Source: JAFGPL01 sp963781805
GTDB taxonomy: Bacteria; Bacteroidota; Bacteroidia; Bacteroidales; UBA10428
Assembly (NCBI GenBank): GCA_963781805.1
Contig: CAWAHF010000004.1
Span: forward strand, 1,550,001 to 1,614,000
DNA: 64,000 bases
Reading direction: 5' to 3'
Of this stretch, positions 10,102 to 19,565 are shown one piece after another; the first letter of the stretch is position 1; each line of letters begins with the position of its first letter. Under the pieces are notes generated by a model. The model worked only from the letters and a program-made list of their open reading frames with translations, did no database searches and had not been told where the DNA came from. The position numbers were made by a program, and so were the translations under genes.

Positions 10102-10608
10102 ATGTTAATAAAATACTTACATAGTAAAAGAAATAACCCGACAGCTGTACCTGTTATTCTAATCCTTTTTGCAGCTCCATACTGCCAAAAGGAATATAAG
10201 CTGAATGATCTTGACAATCATGAAAAAATCCCAGTTATTAATGGTACCCTTACGAACGGAAATGATACCTGCACTGTTTTGGTCAGCTGGGCAATCCCCT
10301 TTGACGAACCAGGTACGGAATATATCGCAAATGCGGTTGTGAGCCTGGAAGACATTCATGGAAACAGGGAATGCCTTACCTCAAAAGATTGGGGAAGATA
10401 CTATACATCTTCCGATACAACCAAATTGGCGCTTGGATCTGTGGAATACTCGACGAGAACAGTAGATTACCACGGTATATACTGGGATGGATTAAACAGA
10501 GACTATAAGAATATTCGTCTGGCGAATTATCAAATACCTGATTCCAGTGGATTACAGAGCGGAATCATGCCGGATTTTTTTATTGATTTTAGACTCATAC
10601 CCTGGTAA
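10102..10608 (+). CDS. DUF4249-type lipoprotein, internally deleted paralogue
   Basis: 168 aa with a lipoprotein signal (lipobox AAPYC, Cys at about 28) followed by QKEYKLNDLDN. Its first ~95 residues match the start of the neighbouring 374-aa DUF4249 protein, and its last ~65 match the end of it (IYWDG..., NIRLANYQIP, MPDFFIDF). The central ~200 residues are absent and the joint is in frame, at a TS-SD junction. It is therefore a tandem duplicate shortened by one in-frame deletion. It could still be exported as a small lipoprotein, but most of the DUF4249 domain is gone and function is doubtful. Confidence 0.8.
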   Translation: MLIKYLHSKRNNPTAVPVILILFAAPYCQKEYKLNDLDNHEKIPVINGTLTNGNDTCTVLVSWAIPFDEPGTEYIANAVVSLEDIHGNRECLTSKDWGRYYTSSDTTKLALGSVEYSTRTVDYHGIYWDGLNRDYKNIRLANYQIPDSSGLQSGIMPDFFIDFRLIPW

Positions 10609-10627
10609 ATGCTAAAAAGTAATCACC

Positions 10628-11752
10628 ATGAGAAATAGTTATCTACATAAAATCAAAACATTCCTGACAAATATAACTGTTATTATAGTAATTTTTGTAG
10701 CGCTGTCTTGTCAAAAGGAATATGACCTTAATGATCTGGATAACAATGAAAAAATTCCTGTTATGAACGGCGCCATCACGAATGGTAATGAGATATGTTC
10801 AGTTCAGTTGAGTTGGGCTTCTCCCTTCGATAACCAGGGTACGGAATATATCTCAAATGCAGTGGTTATTCTCGAAGATACCCATGGGAACATGGAATAT
10901 CTCACCTCAACCGACCTGGGAAAATATTCTACTTCCCCCGATGGCATTACACGGCAAATAGGTGAAAAATATAAAATACAGGTTCAACTGGAAGGAGAGA
11001 CCTATGAAACACCCTTTGAATTAATCCCCGAACCAATTGACTATGATAGCTTATATCCCGAATATGAAAGAAAAAGGGAAGTGGATTACAATATTTATGG
11101 AAAGGTAATTACTAAATATATCAAAGGGATAAAAATTATGCACCAGATGGGGAAGAATATCCCTGAGACCAAATATTTTCGATTCAGATTTAGAGTTCTT
11201 GCTCAATATTTGTATACTAATATCACTTTGGATGTGTCCACCGCGGTTTATATATGGCAAATTTTTGCTTATACTAATAGCGCCACAAAATATGCTTCGG
11301 TAAGTCCGGATCAAATAGCATATAATCTAAACAAATACGAAAGCATTTTTCTTACCTATAATTTAACTGAGATAAATTGTCCTAAAATAGGGGAAGATCC
11401 TTTTTTGGCAAAACCCGATGGCTGGGTTATTGAAACTACCCTATATACATATAATTCCACCGCGTATGAATACTATGCAGCCATTGAATCCCAAATCAAC
11501 GCCGGTAATAAAATATTTGATCCTATCCCCTCTCAGATACAGGGAAATCTAACCTGTGTCTCCGATTCAAGCAAACTGGTGTTTGGAATGATAGAATTCT
11601 CCACTAAAACTTTACAATACCAGGGTATCTACTGGGATGGGATAAGCCCTGAAATATTCGGTAACATCCGGTTGGATAATTATCAGATTCCTTATTTCAA
11701 TGGATTACTGGAAAGAGTGATGCCTGATTTTTATATTAATTTTCATAATTAA
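10628..11752 (+). CDS. DUF4249 domain-containing lipoprotein
   Basis: 374 aa. A signal peptide ends in lipobox VALSC (Cys at about 28), then QKEYDLNDLDNNEKIPVMNG, typical of the DUF4249 family. Members are surface-exposed or periplasmic lipoproteins encoded beside TonB-dependent receptors in Bacteroidota; their molecular role is not established. Here the gene follows the receptor and a shortened paralogue and precedes a large surface protein by 3 bp, so all are probably one operon. The full length is normal for the family, in contrast to the upstream copy. Confidence 0.85.
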   Translation: MRNSYLHKIKTFLTNITVIIVIFVALSCQKEYDLNDLDNNEKIPVMNGAITNGNEICSVQLSWASPFDNQGTEYISNAVVILEDTHGNMEYLTSTDLGKYSTSPDGITRQIGEKYKIQVQLEGETYETPFELIPEPIDYDSLYPEYERKREVDYNIYGKVITKYIKGIKIMHQMGKNIPETKYFRFRFRVLAQYLYTNITLDVSTAVYIWQIFAYTNSATKYASVSPDQIAYNLNKYESIFLTYNLTEINCPKIGEDPFLAKPDGWVIETTLYTYNSTAYEYYAAIESQINAGNKIFDPIPSQIQGNLTCVSDSSKLVFGMIEFSTKTLQYQGIYWDGISPEIFGNIRLDNYQIPYFNGLLERVMPDFYINFHN

Positions 11753-11755
11753 GTC

Positions 11756-14083
11756 GTGATTAGAAAAATATCTTTTTTGTTCAGTCTTTGTTTTATCTCT
11801 GCAGGAGTTTACAGCCAGGATTTCACCCACGAAAACTGTTTCATGATAAATAATGAAAAAACATTTGTGCACCTGGAAAACAACATCTTTGTTGCGGGAC
11901 AGTACATGCCTTACAAGGTGTACGTGGTTAATTCCTCTACCCTGAAACCTACTCTGAGAAGCAAAATTATCTATTTTGAAATTTTCGGTGCAGGCGGTAA
12001 AATAATGCACTGGCACCAGGAATTATTCAACGGTACATGCTCCGGCAGGATTGTCCTGCCCGACACATTAACCGGAGGAATTTATAGCCTCAAAGCCTAT
12101 ACCAACTGGATGCGCAATTTTTCATCCGATTTATTCTTTACTCAGTATATTTTCATAACCAGGCTTGGAAGCGATTTAAAAGAAATTATCACTGATCACT
12201 TACCATCCCCTGATTCCATCAATATAGTCCCGGTAAATGGGGGCATTGTTGCGGGAACCGAAAATATATTCAGTTATGATATCAATGAAAATATTCTGCT
12301 CTCCGACTCAGCTGTTGTTCAAGTAAAAGATACTTCGGGAGTTGTTATAAAGTCATTTCTGTTTATGAATCATTACCTGGGAGAATTCTCCTTTATACCG
12401 GATGCAGGTAATTCCTATTATTTAGAAATAATTGACAGAACAAAAAACCTTCAAACTAAAATCTGTGATACCGAAAGTCCGGGATTTTCCATTGCTATAG
12501 AAGAACGCAACGATTTAATTTCCTTTCAGCTATTGTCGGATTATGACGCAAAAGGATTAAAAATTCCGTTTGACCTCTCTGTTTATTGTGGGAGTAAACT
12601 GGTGAGTGAAGAATCGTTCCTTTTTGAAAAAGGGAAATATTCCCTGCAGATACTGAAGAATCGTTTCAGTAAACCGCTTATTGATGCTGTTCTCAAAAAT
12701 TCTATGGGAGAAATTTTGTGTCGGCGCATATTCGCTCTTACCCCCAAAAAATCAGTTCAACCGGAAATTACAAGCATCAAAGAGGTATATGGTTGAAACA
12801 GGGATATTTCATTTCAGATAAAAAATGCAGCTAATGATACCGGTACGTTAAATGTATCCGTTCGTATCAGCGCCTCGAACCCACTTGAACATTTTACTGA
12901 TAAAAATATTCAGGCAGCGCTCTGTTACGAATCGGAATTGGGATTAGAGCTCACAGAAGAACAGGCGGCCAATTTTAATTTATATATCCCGCATTTAATC
13001 CATACAAATACCTTTCTTCCGAAAGATTTACTTTCCGAAAAAGTTTGTTACTTTCCTGTGGAATCCCGGGGGTATGTGCTTTCGGGCAGTGTAAAAGATA
13101 AAAACTCACATAAACCACTGGTAAACCATGTGATCTATTTATCGGGCATTGATTCGGTTTCGACCCTTGATTATGCCATTACCAACGAAAACGGAAATTT
13201 TTATTTTCTGATTAAAGAAGAAAACCTGAAAAATAAAAATATCCTGCAACTGGCAGGGGATACTTCAATTCATAATACGGGAATTGACTGGGAAATTGAT
13301 GACAAAAACTCTAATATACCGGAGGAGAAAAAACATGCTACCTATCGTTTAACTAAAAAGGAACTGGATTTTATTAACGAATTCAAAAAAATTAAACTGA
13401 TTGACCTGGTATATCCGACATCATCGGCTGTTGATACTGAAATAGTTCAACAATACGGTCAGAAAAAGAGCTTCTATTTTGCTCCCGATTATATTATTTA
13501 TCCAAAGGATTATTACGATCTAACGGACTTTACAGAGATTGCCAAAAATCTGTTGCCCACGGTGAACTTTAAGAAAAAGAAAGATACCTATTTTATTGAA
13601 ATATACGACGACAATAATCATATCGTATTCTCCGATGGAGCATTGGTTTTGCTAAATGGCATCCCCTTCACCGATTTAAATTATATACAAACCCTTGGCT
13701 CAGATAAAATTGAACGCATAGAAGTGGTAAATTCCAGGATTTTATATGGCAGACTCAGTTTTAACGGCATTCTTTCCATATTTACCAAAGATCTTGAGAT
13801 TCCGGGCAGTTACCTTGTCAGAAACAGTTACATGCTTGAGCTTGAAAACAAGACAGAAGCCGGCGCTACTTATTCTTATGATATCCGCCCAAAAGGGTCA
13901 TCAAAAATACCGGATTTCAGGCAGGCGCTATACTGGAATCCGGATGTAGTGTTGCAGCCAGGCAAGGAAAAAGAAATACATTTCCGGACAAGCTATCTTA
14001 CCGGGGAATATAACATAAATATTCAGGGAATTGGTTCCGATGGCAGCCTAATATTCCTGAATAAAACCATTACCGTAAAATAA
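11756..14083 (+). pseudogene. Large MG2/carboxypeptidase-like/TonB-plug-like exported protein interrupted by an in-frame TGA
   Basis: Two frames, 11756-12796 and the one open to 14083, are in the same phase and separated only by a TGA at 12794-12796; translation continues sensibly after it (NRDISFQIKNAANDTGTLN). Together they give about 775 codons from a GTG start. A signal peptide (ending AGVYSQ) precedes macroglobulin MG2-like beta domains (about 25-120), further beta domains, a carboxypeptidase regulatory-like repeat (VLSGSVKDKNSHKPL) and a plug-like segment (VLLNGIPFTDLNYI) near the end. Such proteins are often encoded beside TonB receptors in Bacteroidota. I call it a nonsense-mutated pseudogene; the first part alone would be a 346-aa exported protein. 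Confidence 0.75.
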
Positions 14084-14088
14084 GAGCT

Positions 14089-14802
14089 ATGAACAAGATT
14101 CGAAATATTTTATGCTTATTTATTGTTTTCCTGACCGGAACTTCATTGCGGCTATACAGCCAGTTACCATGCAACAAAGGTGATAACTGTGGGGAAATTA
14201 CATTTGAGAAAAAGCTGACAGGAAGGGCATATATCAATAAATATCCAGGCAACCAGATGCAATTTTCAGGCGATTGGCAAAACGGGGCGTTATATTTAAC
14301 GAATGGTACGGTAATACAACATATAAACCTGCGTTATAACCGTTTTCTCGATGAAGTAATTTGGAGACGCATTCCCGGTCAGGAAACGGCGATATTAACA
14401 AAGGAACAAATAGATAAATTTATTTTGGAGGATGACTCTCACCATGAAACAGCCCGATTTGTGAAAACCAATCTTGCCCAATGGCAACCCAAAGGCAAGG
14501 AGGAAACATACCTCGAAGAGCTTGTTTCGGGGAAAGTAACGTTATATGTCTACCGGCGTCTTTTAATGCAAGGCAGGGATTACAGCATGTACCCGTCGTA
14601 TATGTATTTTGTTAAGACAGATGGCCAGCTGTACCGGATTTACCTGAACCGAATAAGCATTAAAACACTTTTCAGGCAGGATAAGAGTACGATAAAAAAA
14701 GCCATTCGAAGTGCAATCTCACTCAGAATCAAGGAAAACGACCTGGTTAAAATAATTGGTAAATACAATGAGCTGCTTGCGGGGAAAGGTTCAGATGTAT
14801 AG
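14089..14802 (+). CDS. Uncharacterised exported protein of the receptor operon
   Basis: 237 aa, not recognised. MNKIR plus a hydrophobic run and LRLYSQ form a signal peptide. The mature protein has two close Cys residues (LPCNKGDNCGEI), which could form a disulfide, and an alternating basic/aromatic C-terminal half with no known motif. It begins 5 bp after the upstream broken surface-protein gene, so it belongs to the same transcription unit as the TonB receptor and DUF4249 lipoproteins and probably acts in the periplasm or at the outer membrane. Confidence 0.7.
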   Translation: MNKIRNILCLFIVFLTGTSLRLYSQLPCNKGDNCGEITFEKKLTGRAYINKYPGNQMQFSGDWQNGALYLTNGTVIQHINLRYNRFLDEVIWRRIPGQETAILTKEQIDKFILEDDSHHETARFVKTNLAQWQPKGKEETYLEELVSGKVTLYVYRRLLMQGRDYSMYPSYMYFVKTDGQLYRIYLNRISIKTLFRQDKSTIKKAIRSAISLRIKENDLVKIIGKYNELLAGKGSDV

Positions 14803-15131
14803 GGGTAGGCAATTTCAACTTTGTTAAATTCGGTGAACAAAGGCAGTGGAGGTGGCATTAATAGCTTCAGAATTTTGGTTTTTCCGGGTGATTATGTCTG
14901 TATACGTACCTTTGCATTTTACAAACTTTCCTTTCACCTAATCGCCCGGCTTTGCCAGGTAATGAATATTTTAATATTGTCGTAACCATTTACTTCAGAG
15001 AAGGATTAGATTATTGATAAGAATTAATAATTTAGTACGAGTTATTCCGGGGCATCGTTTTAAAATTAATTAGTTATGCACGCGTAATGTTATCACAATA
15101 CACGAAATAATTGGGGCTATTTGGAGGTGAA
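14803..15131 (+). other. Intergenic region, possible weak promoter
   Basis: No gene is visible. A TACCTTTG box at 14907-14914 fits the Bacteroidota -7 consensus TAnnTTTG, but no TTG lies 19-21 bp upstream of it and it is over 200 bp from the next start codon, so it is only a weak candidate. Confidence 0.35.
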
Positions 15132-15572
15132 ATGGAAATAAAATACCAGATTTTTGAAAAAGACAATCTCTTAATTCAAAAATTCATTGGCGTTTTTCTG
15201 ATTGAAAAGTATATGCAATATATAGGTTATCTGATGGGATTGCTTAAGGCTAATGTGATAAATTATGTTTTAATTGATTTCAGAGAAGTAAAATTTGACA
15301 ACGCTCCTGAAGATTTTGAAACTGTGGTGGATAGAATTATGAGTCATAGAAAAAATCTTATTGAGAATATTATTAAAAGAGAAGATGTCACGGTAGTTTT
15401 TTGGGTCGCAAATCCTTTATCAACGGTAATAGCTCATTTGTTCAAGGAAAATTTTTCAACTATGAATTATCAGTATTGTTCGACACTAAAGAGTGTCAGG
15501 GACATTTTAAAACTAACGGAACACTATGAGGATTTGGATACTATAACCAATACTCTTGAAAATACCTTTTAA
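15132..15572 (+). CDS. Uncharacterised STAS-like cytoplasmic protein, copy 1
   Basis: About 146 aa, no signal peptide. The ATG at 15132 is chosen over upstream in-frame starts because a near-perfect Shine-Dalgarno GGAGGTG sits just before it, unusual in Bacteroidota. The protein (MEIKYQIFEKDNLLIQKFIG...) alternates strands and helices with a central VLIDFREVKFD, reminiscent of STAS/SpoIIAA-like folds, but the family is not recognised with certainty. A paralogue at 40836-41276 matches it along its whole length, including LENTF at the C-terminus. The two are isolated single genes 25 kb apart. Confidence 0.75.
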   Translation: MEIKYQIFEKDNLLIQKFIGVFLIEKYMQYIGYLMGLLKANVINYVLIDFREVKFDNAPEDFETVVDRIMSHRKNLIENIIKREDVTVVFWVANPLSTVIAHLFKENFSTMNYQYCSTLKSVRDILKLTEHYEDLDTITNTLENTF

Positions 15573-15589
15573 CGATTTACTTTTCACTA

Positions 15590-15614
15590 AGCATAGCACC
15601 TGCTGCGCTTTTTT
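15590..15614 (+). terminator. Rho-independent terminator
   Basis: AGCATAGCA and TGCTGCGCT form a short-loop hairpin followed by TTTTTT, 18 bp after the stop codon of the 146-aa gene. A similar stem without a T-run occurs at 39035-39054. Confidence 0.6.
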
Positions 15615-15849
15615 ATTATTGCAGCATTTGCTGCTCTGACTGGCTGAGGCAGTTTAACCGGCAGGCAGCTACCACGCTGAGGTTATCGGGACAAATGAAT
15701 GTTTCTTATCATTGAAACACGACCTACTGAAGTCCTTACAATCTGAATCATAAATTGGTAGTGAAAAGAAATTGCTTCTCCCGATAAATCGGATCGTATG
15801 ACGTTGTTTGTTGAACAGACCTCCGATAGCCTTTGGGCGGTGGACGAGG

Positions 15850-16228
15850 CCATCCGACGACTATCCCTGTTCATTTGATCACTTTCACTTTCCATTCAGG
15901 AACTTTCAATGATTATTTGACGACCTTTTCTGCCCATCAGGGAACTTTCCGTGTCCATTTGGCGTCCATCACTTTTCATTTGATGACCTTCACCTGTCAT
16001 TTGGGCAGCTTACGCGTTCATTTGACGACCTTCACATGTCATTTGGGCAGTTGACGCATCCATTTGACGACTGTCAGAATTCATTTGGAGACTTTGCGTA
16101 TTCATTTGAAGACTCTCACTTTTCATTTGGAAGCCTATCATATTCATTTGACGGCTGACAGTTTTCATTTGAAGACTTACACGATTCATTTGACGGCTAT
16201 CGGTTTGCATTTGGAGGCTGTACATTTG
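15850..16228 (-). repeat. 21-bp tandem array encoding decayed heptad repeats on the minus strand
   Basis: The tetramer CATT (usually as CATTTG) recurs at 15872, 15893, 15914 and so on every 21 bp up to 16208: 17 units with no insertion or deletion, while most other positions vary. On the minus strand the anchor reads Gln-Met, and units read roughly as S-R-Q-M-N-x-x. The frame that starts at 16399 stays in phase through the whole array but is broken by TAA at 16010-16012 and by a TGA near 15890. The 21-bp register equals seven codons, pointing to a former heptad-repeat (possibly coiled-coil) protein, now probably a pseudogene. The spacing and variability are not those of a CRISPR. Confidence 0.7.
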
Positions 16229-17847
16229 CCTTAGATCATTCGCAGCCTGCGTTTGACTAATGTATGCTTTCGTCCGGGAACATTGTGCCTGCTTCGGGCT
16301 GTTTGAAGAAATAGAACACTGATAACACAGATTGAACTGATTTTCATGGATTTTATCTTTGTCTGCCCACCTGTTTTCCTTTGCGTAACTTTTGCGCACT
16401 CTGCGGTTATTGTTTTTTACCGCAAAGCGCGCGAAGAAGGCGCAATGGGCGCAAAGAAAAATACTGCTATTGAAACCCTGCCTGCAACACCAGCCGTCAT
16501 TGCGGCAGATAGCTTACTCCCCCTTAAAAAAGGCGGGGGTTGTTTATATTATCAAACCAACTCTTAAATACAACGAATAATTTTTGAATATTCATGTTTA
16601 TTTAAGAGACAATAAATTATTTTGATTAAGAATATTTTTTAAGCACAACCCCCTATCCCTCCCGCTCTATAGCGGGACAGGCTATTTTTTAAGGGGGAAT
16701 TGCCATCGTGTTAAAATTAACACGGGTAATATATTTAGCAGAATTTATTCAATCTTAACTTATACCTGAAGAAGCCTGTTGATGGTATCATATTATAGGA
16801 GTTTGTTCTCATTACTGAAAAACGGATAAAACAACATAGTATCTGAATAATATGCCGGGAGTACGGGGACTTACACGATTCATTTGACGGCTATCGGTTT
16901 GCATTTGGAGGCTGTACATTTGCCTTAGATCATTCGCAGCCTGCGTTTGACTAATGTATGCTTTCGTCCGGGAACATTGTGCCTGCTTCGGGCTGTTTGA
17001 AGAAATAGAACACTGATAACACAGATTGAACTGATTTTCATGGATTTTATCTTTGTCTGCCCACCTGTTTTCCTTTGCGTAACTTTTGCGCACTCTGCGG
17101 TTATTGTTTTTTACCGCAAAGCGCGCGAAGAAGGCGCAATGGGCGCAAAGAAAAATGCTGCTATTGAAACCCTGCCTGCAACACCAGCCGTCATTGCGGC
17201 AGATAGCTTACTCCCCCTTAAAAAAGGCGGGGGTTGTTTATATTATCAAACCAACTCTTAAATACAACGAATAATTTTTGAATATTCATGTTTATTTAAG
17301 AGACAATAAATTATTTTGATTAAGAATATTTTTTAAGCACAACCCCCTATCCCTCCCGCTCTATAGCGGGACAGGCTATTTTTTAAGGGGGAATTGCCAT
17401 CGTGTTAAAATTAACACGGGTAATATATTTAGCAGAATTTATTCAATCTTAACTTATACCTGAAGAAGCCTGTTGATGGTATCATATTATAGGAGTTTGT
17501 TCTCATTACTGAAAAACGGATAAAACAACATAGTATCTGAATAATATGCCGGGAGTACGGGGACTTACACGATTCATTTGACGGCTATCGGTTTGCATTT
17601 GGAGGCTGTACATTTGTCTTAGACGATTCGCAGCCTGCGTTTGACTAATGTATGCTTTCGTCCGGGAACATTGTGCCTGCTTCGGGCTGTTTGAAGAAAT
17701 AGAACACTGATAACACAGATTGAACTGATTTTCATGGATTTTATCTTTGTCTGCCCACCTGTTTTCCTTTGCGTAACTTTTGCGCACTCTGCGGTTATTG
17801 TTTTTTACCGCAAAGCGCGCGAAGAAGGCGCAATGGGCGCAAAGAAA
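16174..17847 (+). repeat. 694-bp direct repeat in 2.4 copies
   Basis: The segment starting GACTTACACGATTC recurs at 16174, 16868 and 17562, exactly 694 bp apart. Copies 1 and 2 are complete and nearly identical; copy 3 runs to about 17847 and then departs. Only scattered substitutions were noticed (for example near 17154 and 17617), so the amplification is recent. Each unit carries the last two 21-bp units, then a non-coding mosaic with CTCCCCCTTAAAAAAGG and CCCTCCCGCTCTATAGCGGG segments and phrases common in Bacteroidota intergenic repeats. Short frames inside (for example 16346, 17040, 17734) recur because the DNA does and are not called genes. Confidence 0.9.
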
Positions 17848-18283
17848 TCTAACTCTGAAACACGTCTCTTAAAACCTCACGTCATCGCGATCCTGATTTA
17901 TCAGGAGAAGCGATTCCAAAATTGAAACTCAGATATAAAACAAGAGCCCGGAGTGCGGTGGGATTGCCACAGGAATAACGGCTACGCCGAAATTCCTTCG
18001 CAATGATGCGGGTTAAATTGAGATGCAAGACTCTGCTAATGCCACTCACTGCATTGCCACCAACCACTCGCTATGACCAACTTTACCGCCTCGGAATGCA
18101 AGCGATGCAAGGGGTACAAAATCCGTTCATTGATCGTTACGGGCAGTTTATCAAATTATACGGGCCGTTTACCAAAAACAATTATCAGACTGTCAATGTG
18201 TTGTAAATAAAATTTTTATTTTAGGGGCGTTAAATTATTTTTTTAAATCCGCCAAGCCCGGTATTGGCAATAAATTGTATCAA
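17848..18283 (+). other. Intergenic region with REP-like element
   Basis: Contains a GTCATCGCGA...GAAGCGATTCC element at about 17879-17917 and a related inverted segment at about 17965-18010, of the GTCATTGCGA-type repeats seen between genes in many Bacteroidota. A 67-codon frame (18003-18206) has no motif and is not called. Confidence 0.5.
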
Positions 18284-18985
18284 ATGAAAAAAGTTTTTTT
18301 AAGTAAAATAAAAATGTTTCGCACAGTGCGAAGCGTTTGCAACATGTTTGCAGATAAGTGGAAGAATGTAAAAGCGTTTGCTACGGCATACGATGAATTT
18401 GGAAATTTACTTATCGGTATTGCCGACCTGCAGAAAGCTGCCGATAAAAAGACTTCGGGACTTACCGAAGACAAGGGCACGGCCCGTGTGCAGCTGGTTG
18501 AATATTTACTGAAGATTGCATCGGCTGTGTTCGAATATGCCGTTCGCAGCGGCAACGGTGAACTTAAAGCTGGTGTGGCATTTACGTACTCTGATCTGAC
18601 CGGGGCCAAGGAAGCCAATTTGCTTACCATGGCCAAAAACACGTACGACATTGCCGTTGCGAACCTTGCGAATCTTGGCGACAGCAATATTACCCAGGAC
18701 AATATCGATAAGCTGAAACAGCGTATCGACGATTACGAAGAGCTGGTAACCGCACCGCGTACCACGAAAGTAAGCACCAAGACTGCCAATGCGCAGATTG
18801 AGGAAGCTATGCAGAAGGGTACCGCACTACTGAAGGAAAGACTCGATAAGCTGGTGGTTACCCTGAAGGACGAAGCGCCCGAGTTCTACAAAGCCTATTT
18901 TAATGCCCGTATTATTGTAAACATGGGCGTAAGGCACGGGGACGCAGAGGAAGAACCGCTTCCCGACACCCAAACCGCAGCTTAA
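18284..18985 (+). CDS. Uncharacterised helical cytoplasmic protein
   Basis: About 233 aa from the ATG at 18284 (MKKVFLSKIKMFRTV). No signal peptide or membrane segment. The sequence is strongly helical and rich in Ala, Lys, Asp and Glu, with few aromatic residues; it ends in an acidic, disordered-looking tail (HGDAEEEPLPDTQTAA). Codons and base composition are noticeably more GC-rich than the AT-rich cassettes downstream, suggesting a different history. I do not recognise a family and do not infer a function. It lies between repeat-rich regions with no operon partner. Confidence 0.7.
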   Translation: MKKVFLSKIKMFRTVRSVCNMFADKWKNVKAFATAYDEFGNLLIGIADLQKAADKKTSGLTEDKGTARVQLVEYLLKIASAVFEYAVRSGNGELKAGVAFTYSDLTGAKEANLLTMAKNTYDIAVANLANLGDSNITQDNIDKLKQRIDDYEELVTAPRTTKVSTKTANAQIEEAMQKGTALLKERLDKLVVTLKDEAPEFYKAYFNARIIVNMGVRHGDAEEEPLPDTQTAA

Positions 18986-19464
18986 CAAGTTCTTAAAAAC
19001 CTTTCCGAAAACCGCTACCGGGAGCGGTTGGAGGTGGGGGAAGGTAAATTTGAATTTTGAACACCGAACAAGGAATGATGATTTTTGAAGTGAAGAAAAG
19101 TATAATGTAGTACAGAATGCTAAGATAATCCCCAAATCTTTAACAAACCACGTCATTGCCAGCGGAGCGCAGGCAATCTGTTCGAAAACCAACCGGTTAT
19201 TTTAACAAAATATAAAGATTTCATTCTATTTAAAATTGCAGATTGACTTGCACTAACCTGATGTATAGCTGCACAAAAGGGCACAGATCGTACCATCCCC
19301 TCTTTTCAACTTTTTTTGTTGATAATTATGCCGCTGGTTTTGAGTATTTTGAATAAAATATTTTGTAAATTGGCGTGCAATTCCTTAACGACACAATTTT
19401 CGAAGATTTAAGAATGAAGCATATTTGTTTAACCAAACTAATCAATGACCCTATACAACAAATC
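18986..19464 (+). other. Intergenic region with REP-like element
   Basis: No gene visible. At about 19147-19180 is a GTCATTGCCAGCGGAGCGCA element related to the REP-like sequence at 17.9 kb. The sequence becomes AT-rich after about 19200, where the accessory region begins. Confidence 0.5.
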
Positions 19465-19533
19465 AATAACCAAAGCTATATGCGAAATATAGTTACCTTT
19501 CTGGAAAAAGGTAAGTATATTTGGATGTTATGC
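19465..19533 (+). repeat. Possible short attC-like palindrome (weak)
   Basis: CCAAAGC...TTACCTTT pairs imperfectly with AAAGGTAA...TTTGG, and the right side ends in GTTATGC (19527-19533), which resembles the R' core GTTRRRY of integron attC sites. No good left core was found, so this is a weak member of the palindrome family seen at 20243, 21244, 25851 and 35901. A secreted-protein gene begins 32 bp later. Confidence 0.3.
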
Positions 19534-19565
19534 CCAAGGGTAAAGACAAAATAACTGCAAGCAAA

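Noticed and set aside
15850..16228. A CRISPR-like array of short repeats
   Set aside because: Units are 21 bp in strict phase with graded, partial variation; there are no identical ~30-bp repeats with unrelated spacers and no cas genes nearby.
16346..17925. Repeated small frames beginning MDFIFVCPPVFLCVTFAHSA
   Set aside because: They recur only because the 694-bp DNA unit is repeated; overlapping frames are equally open and none resembles a protein family.
18003..18206. 67-aa frame before the helical protein gene
   Set aside because: Starts inside a REP-like element and shows no conserved motif; kept as intergenic.
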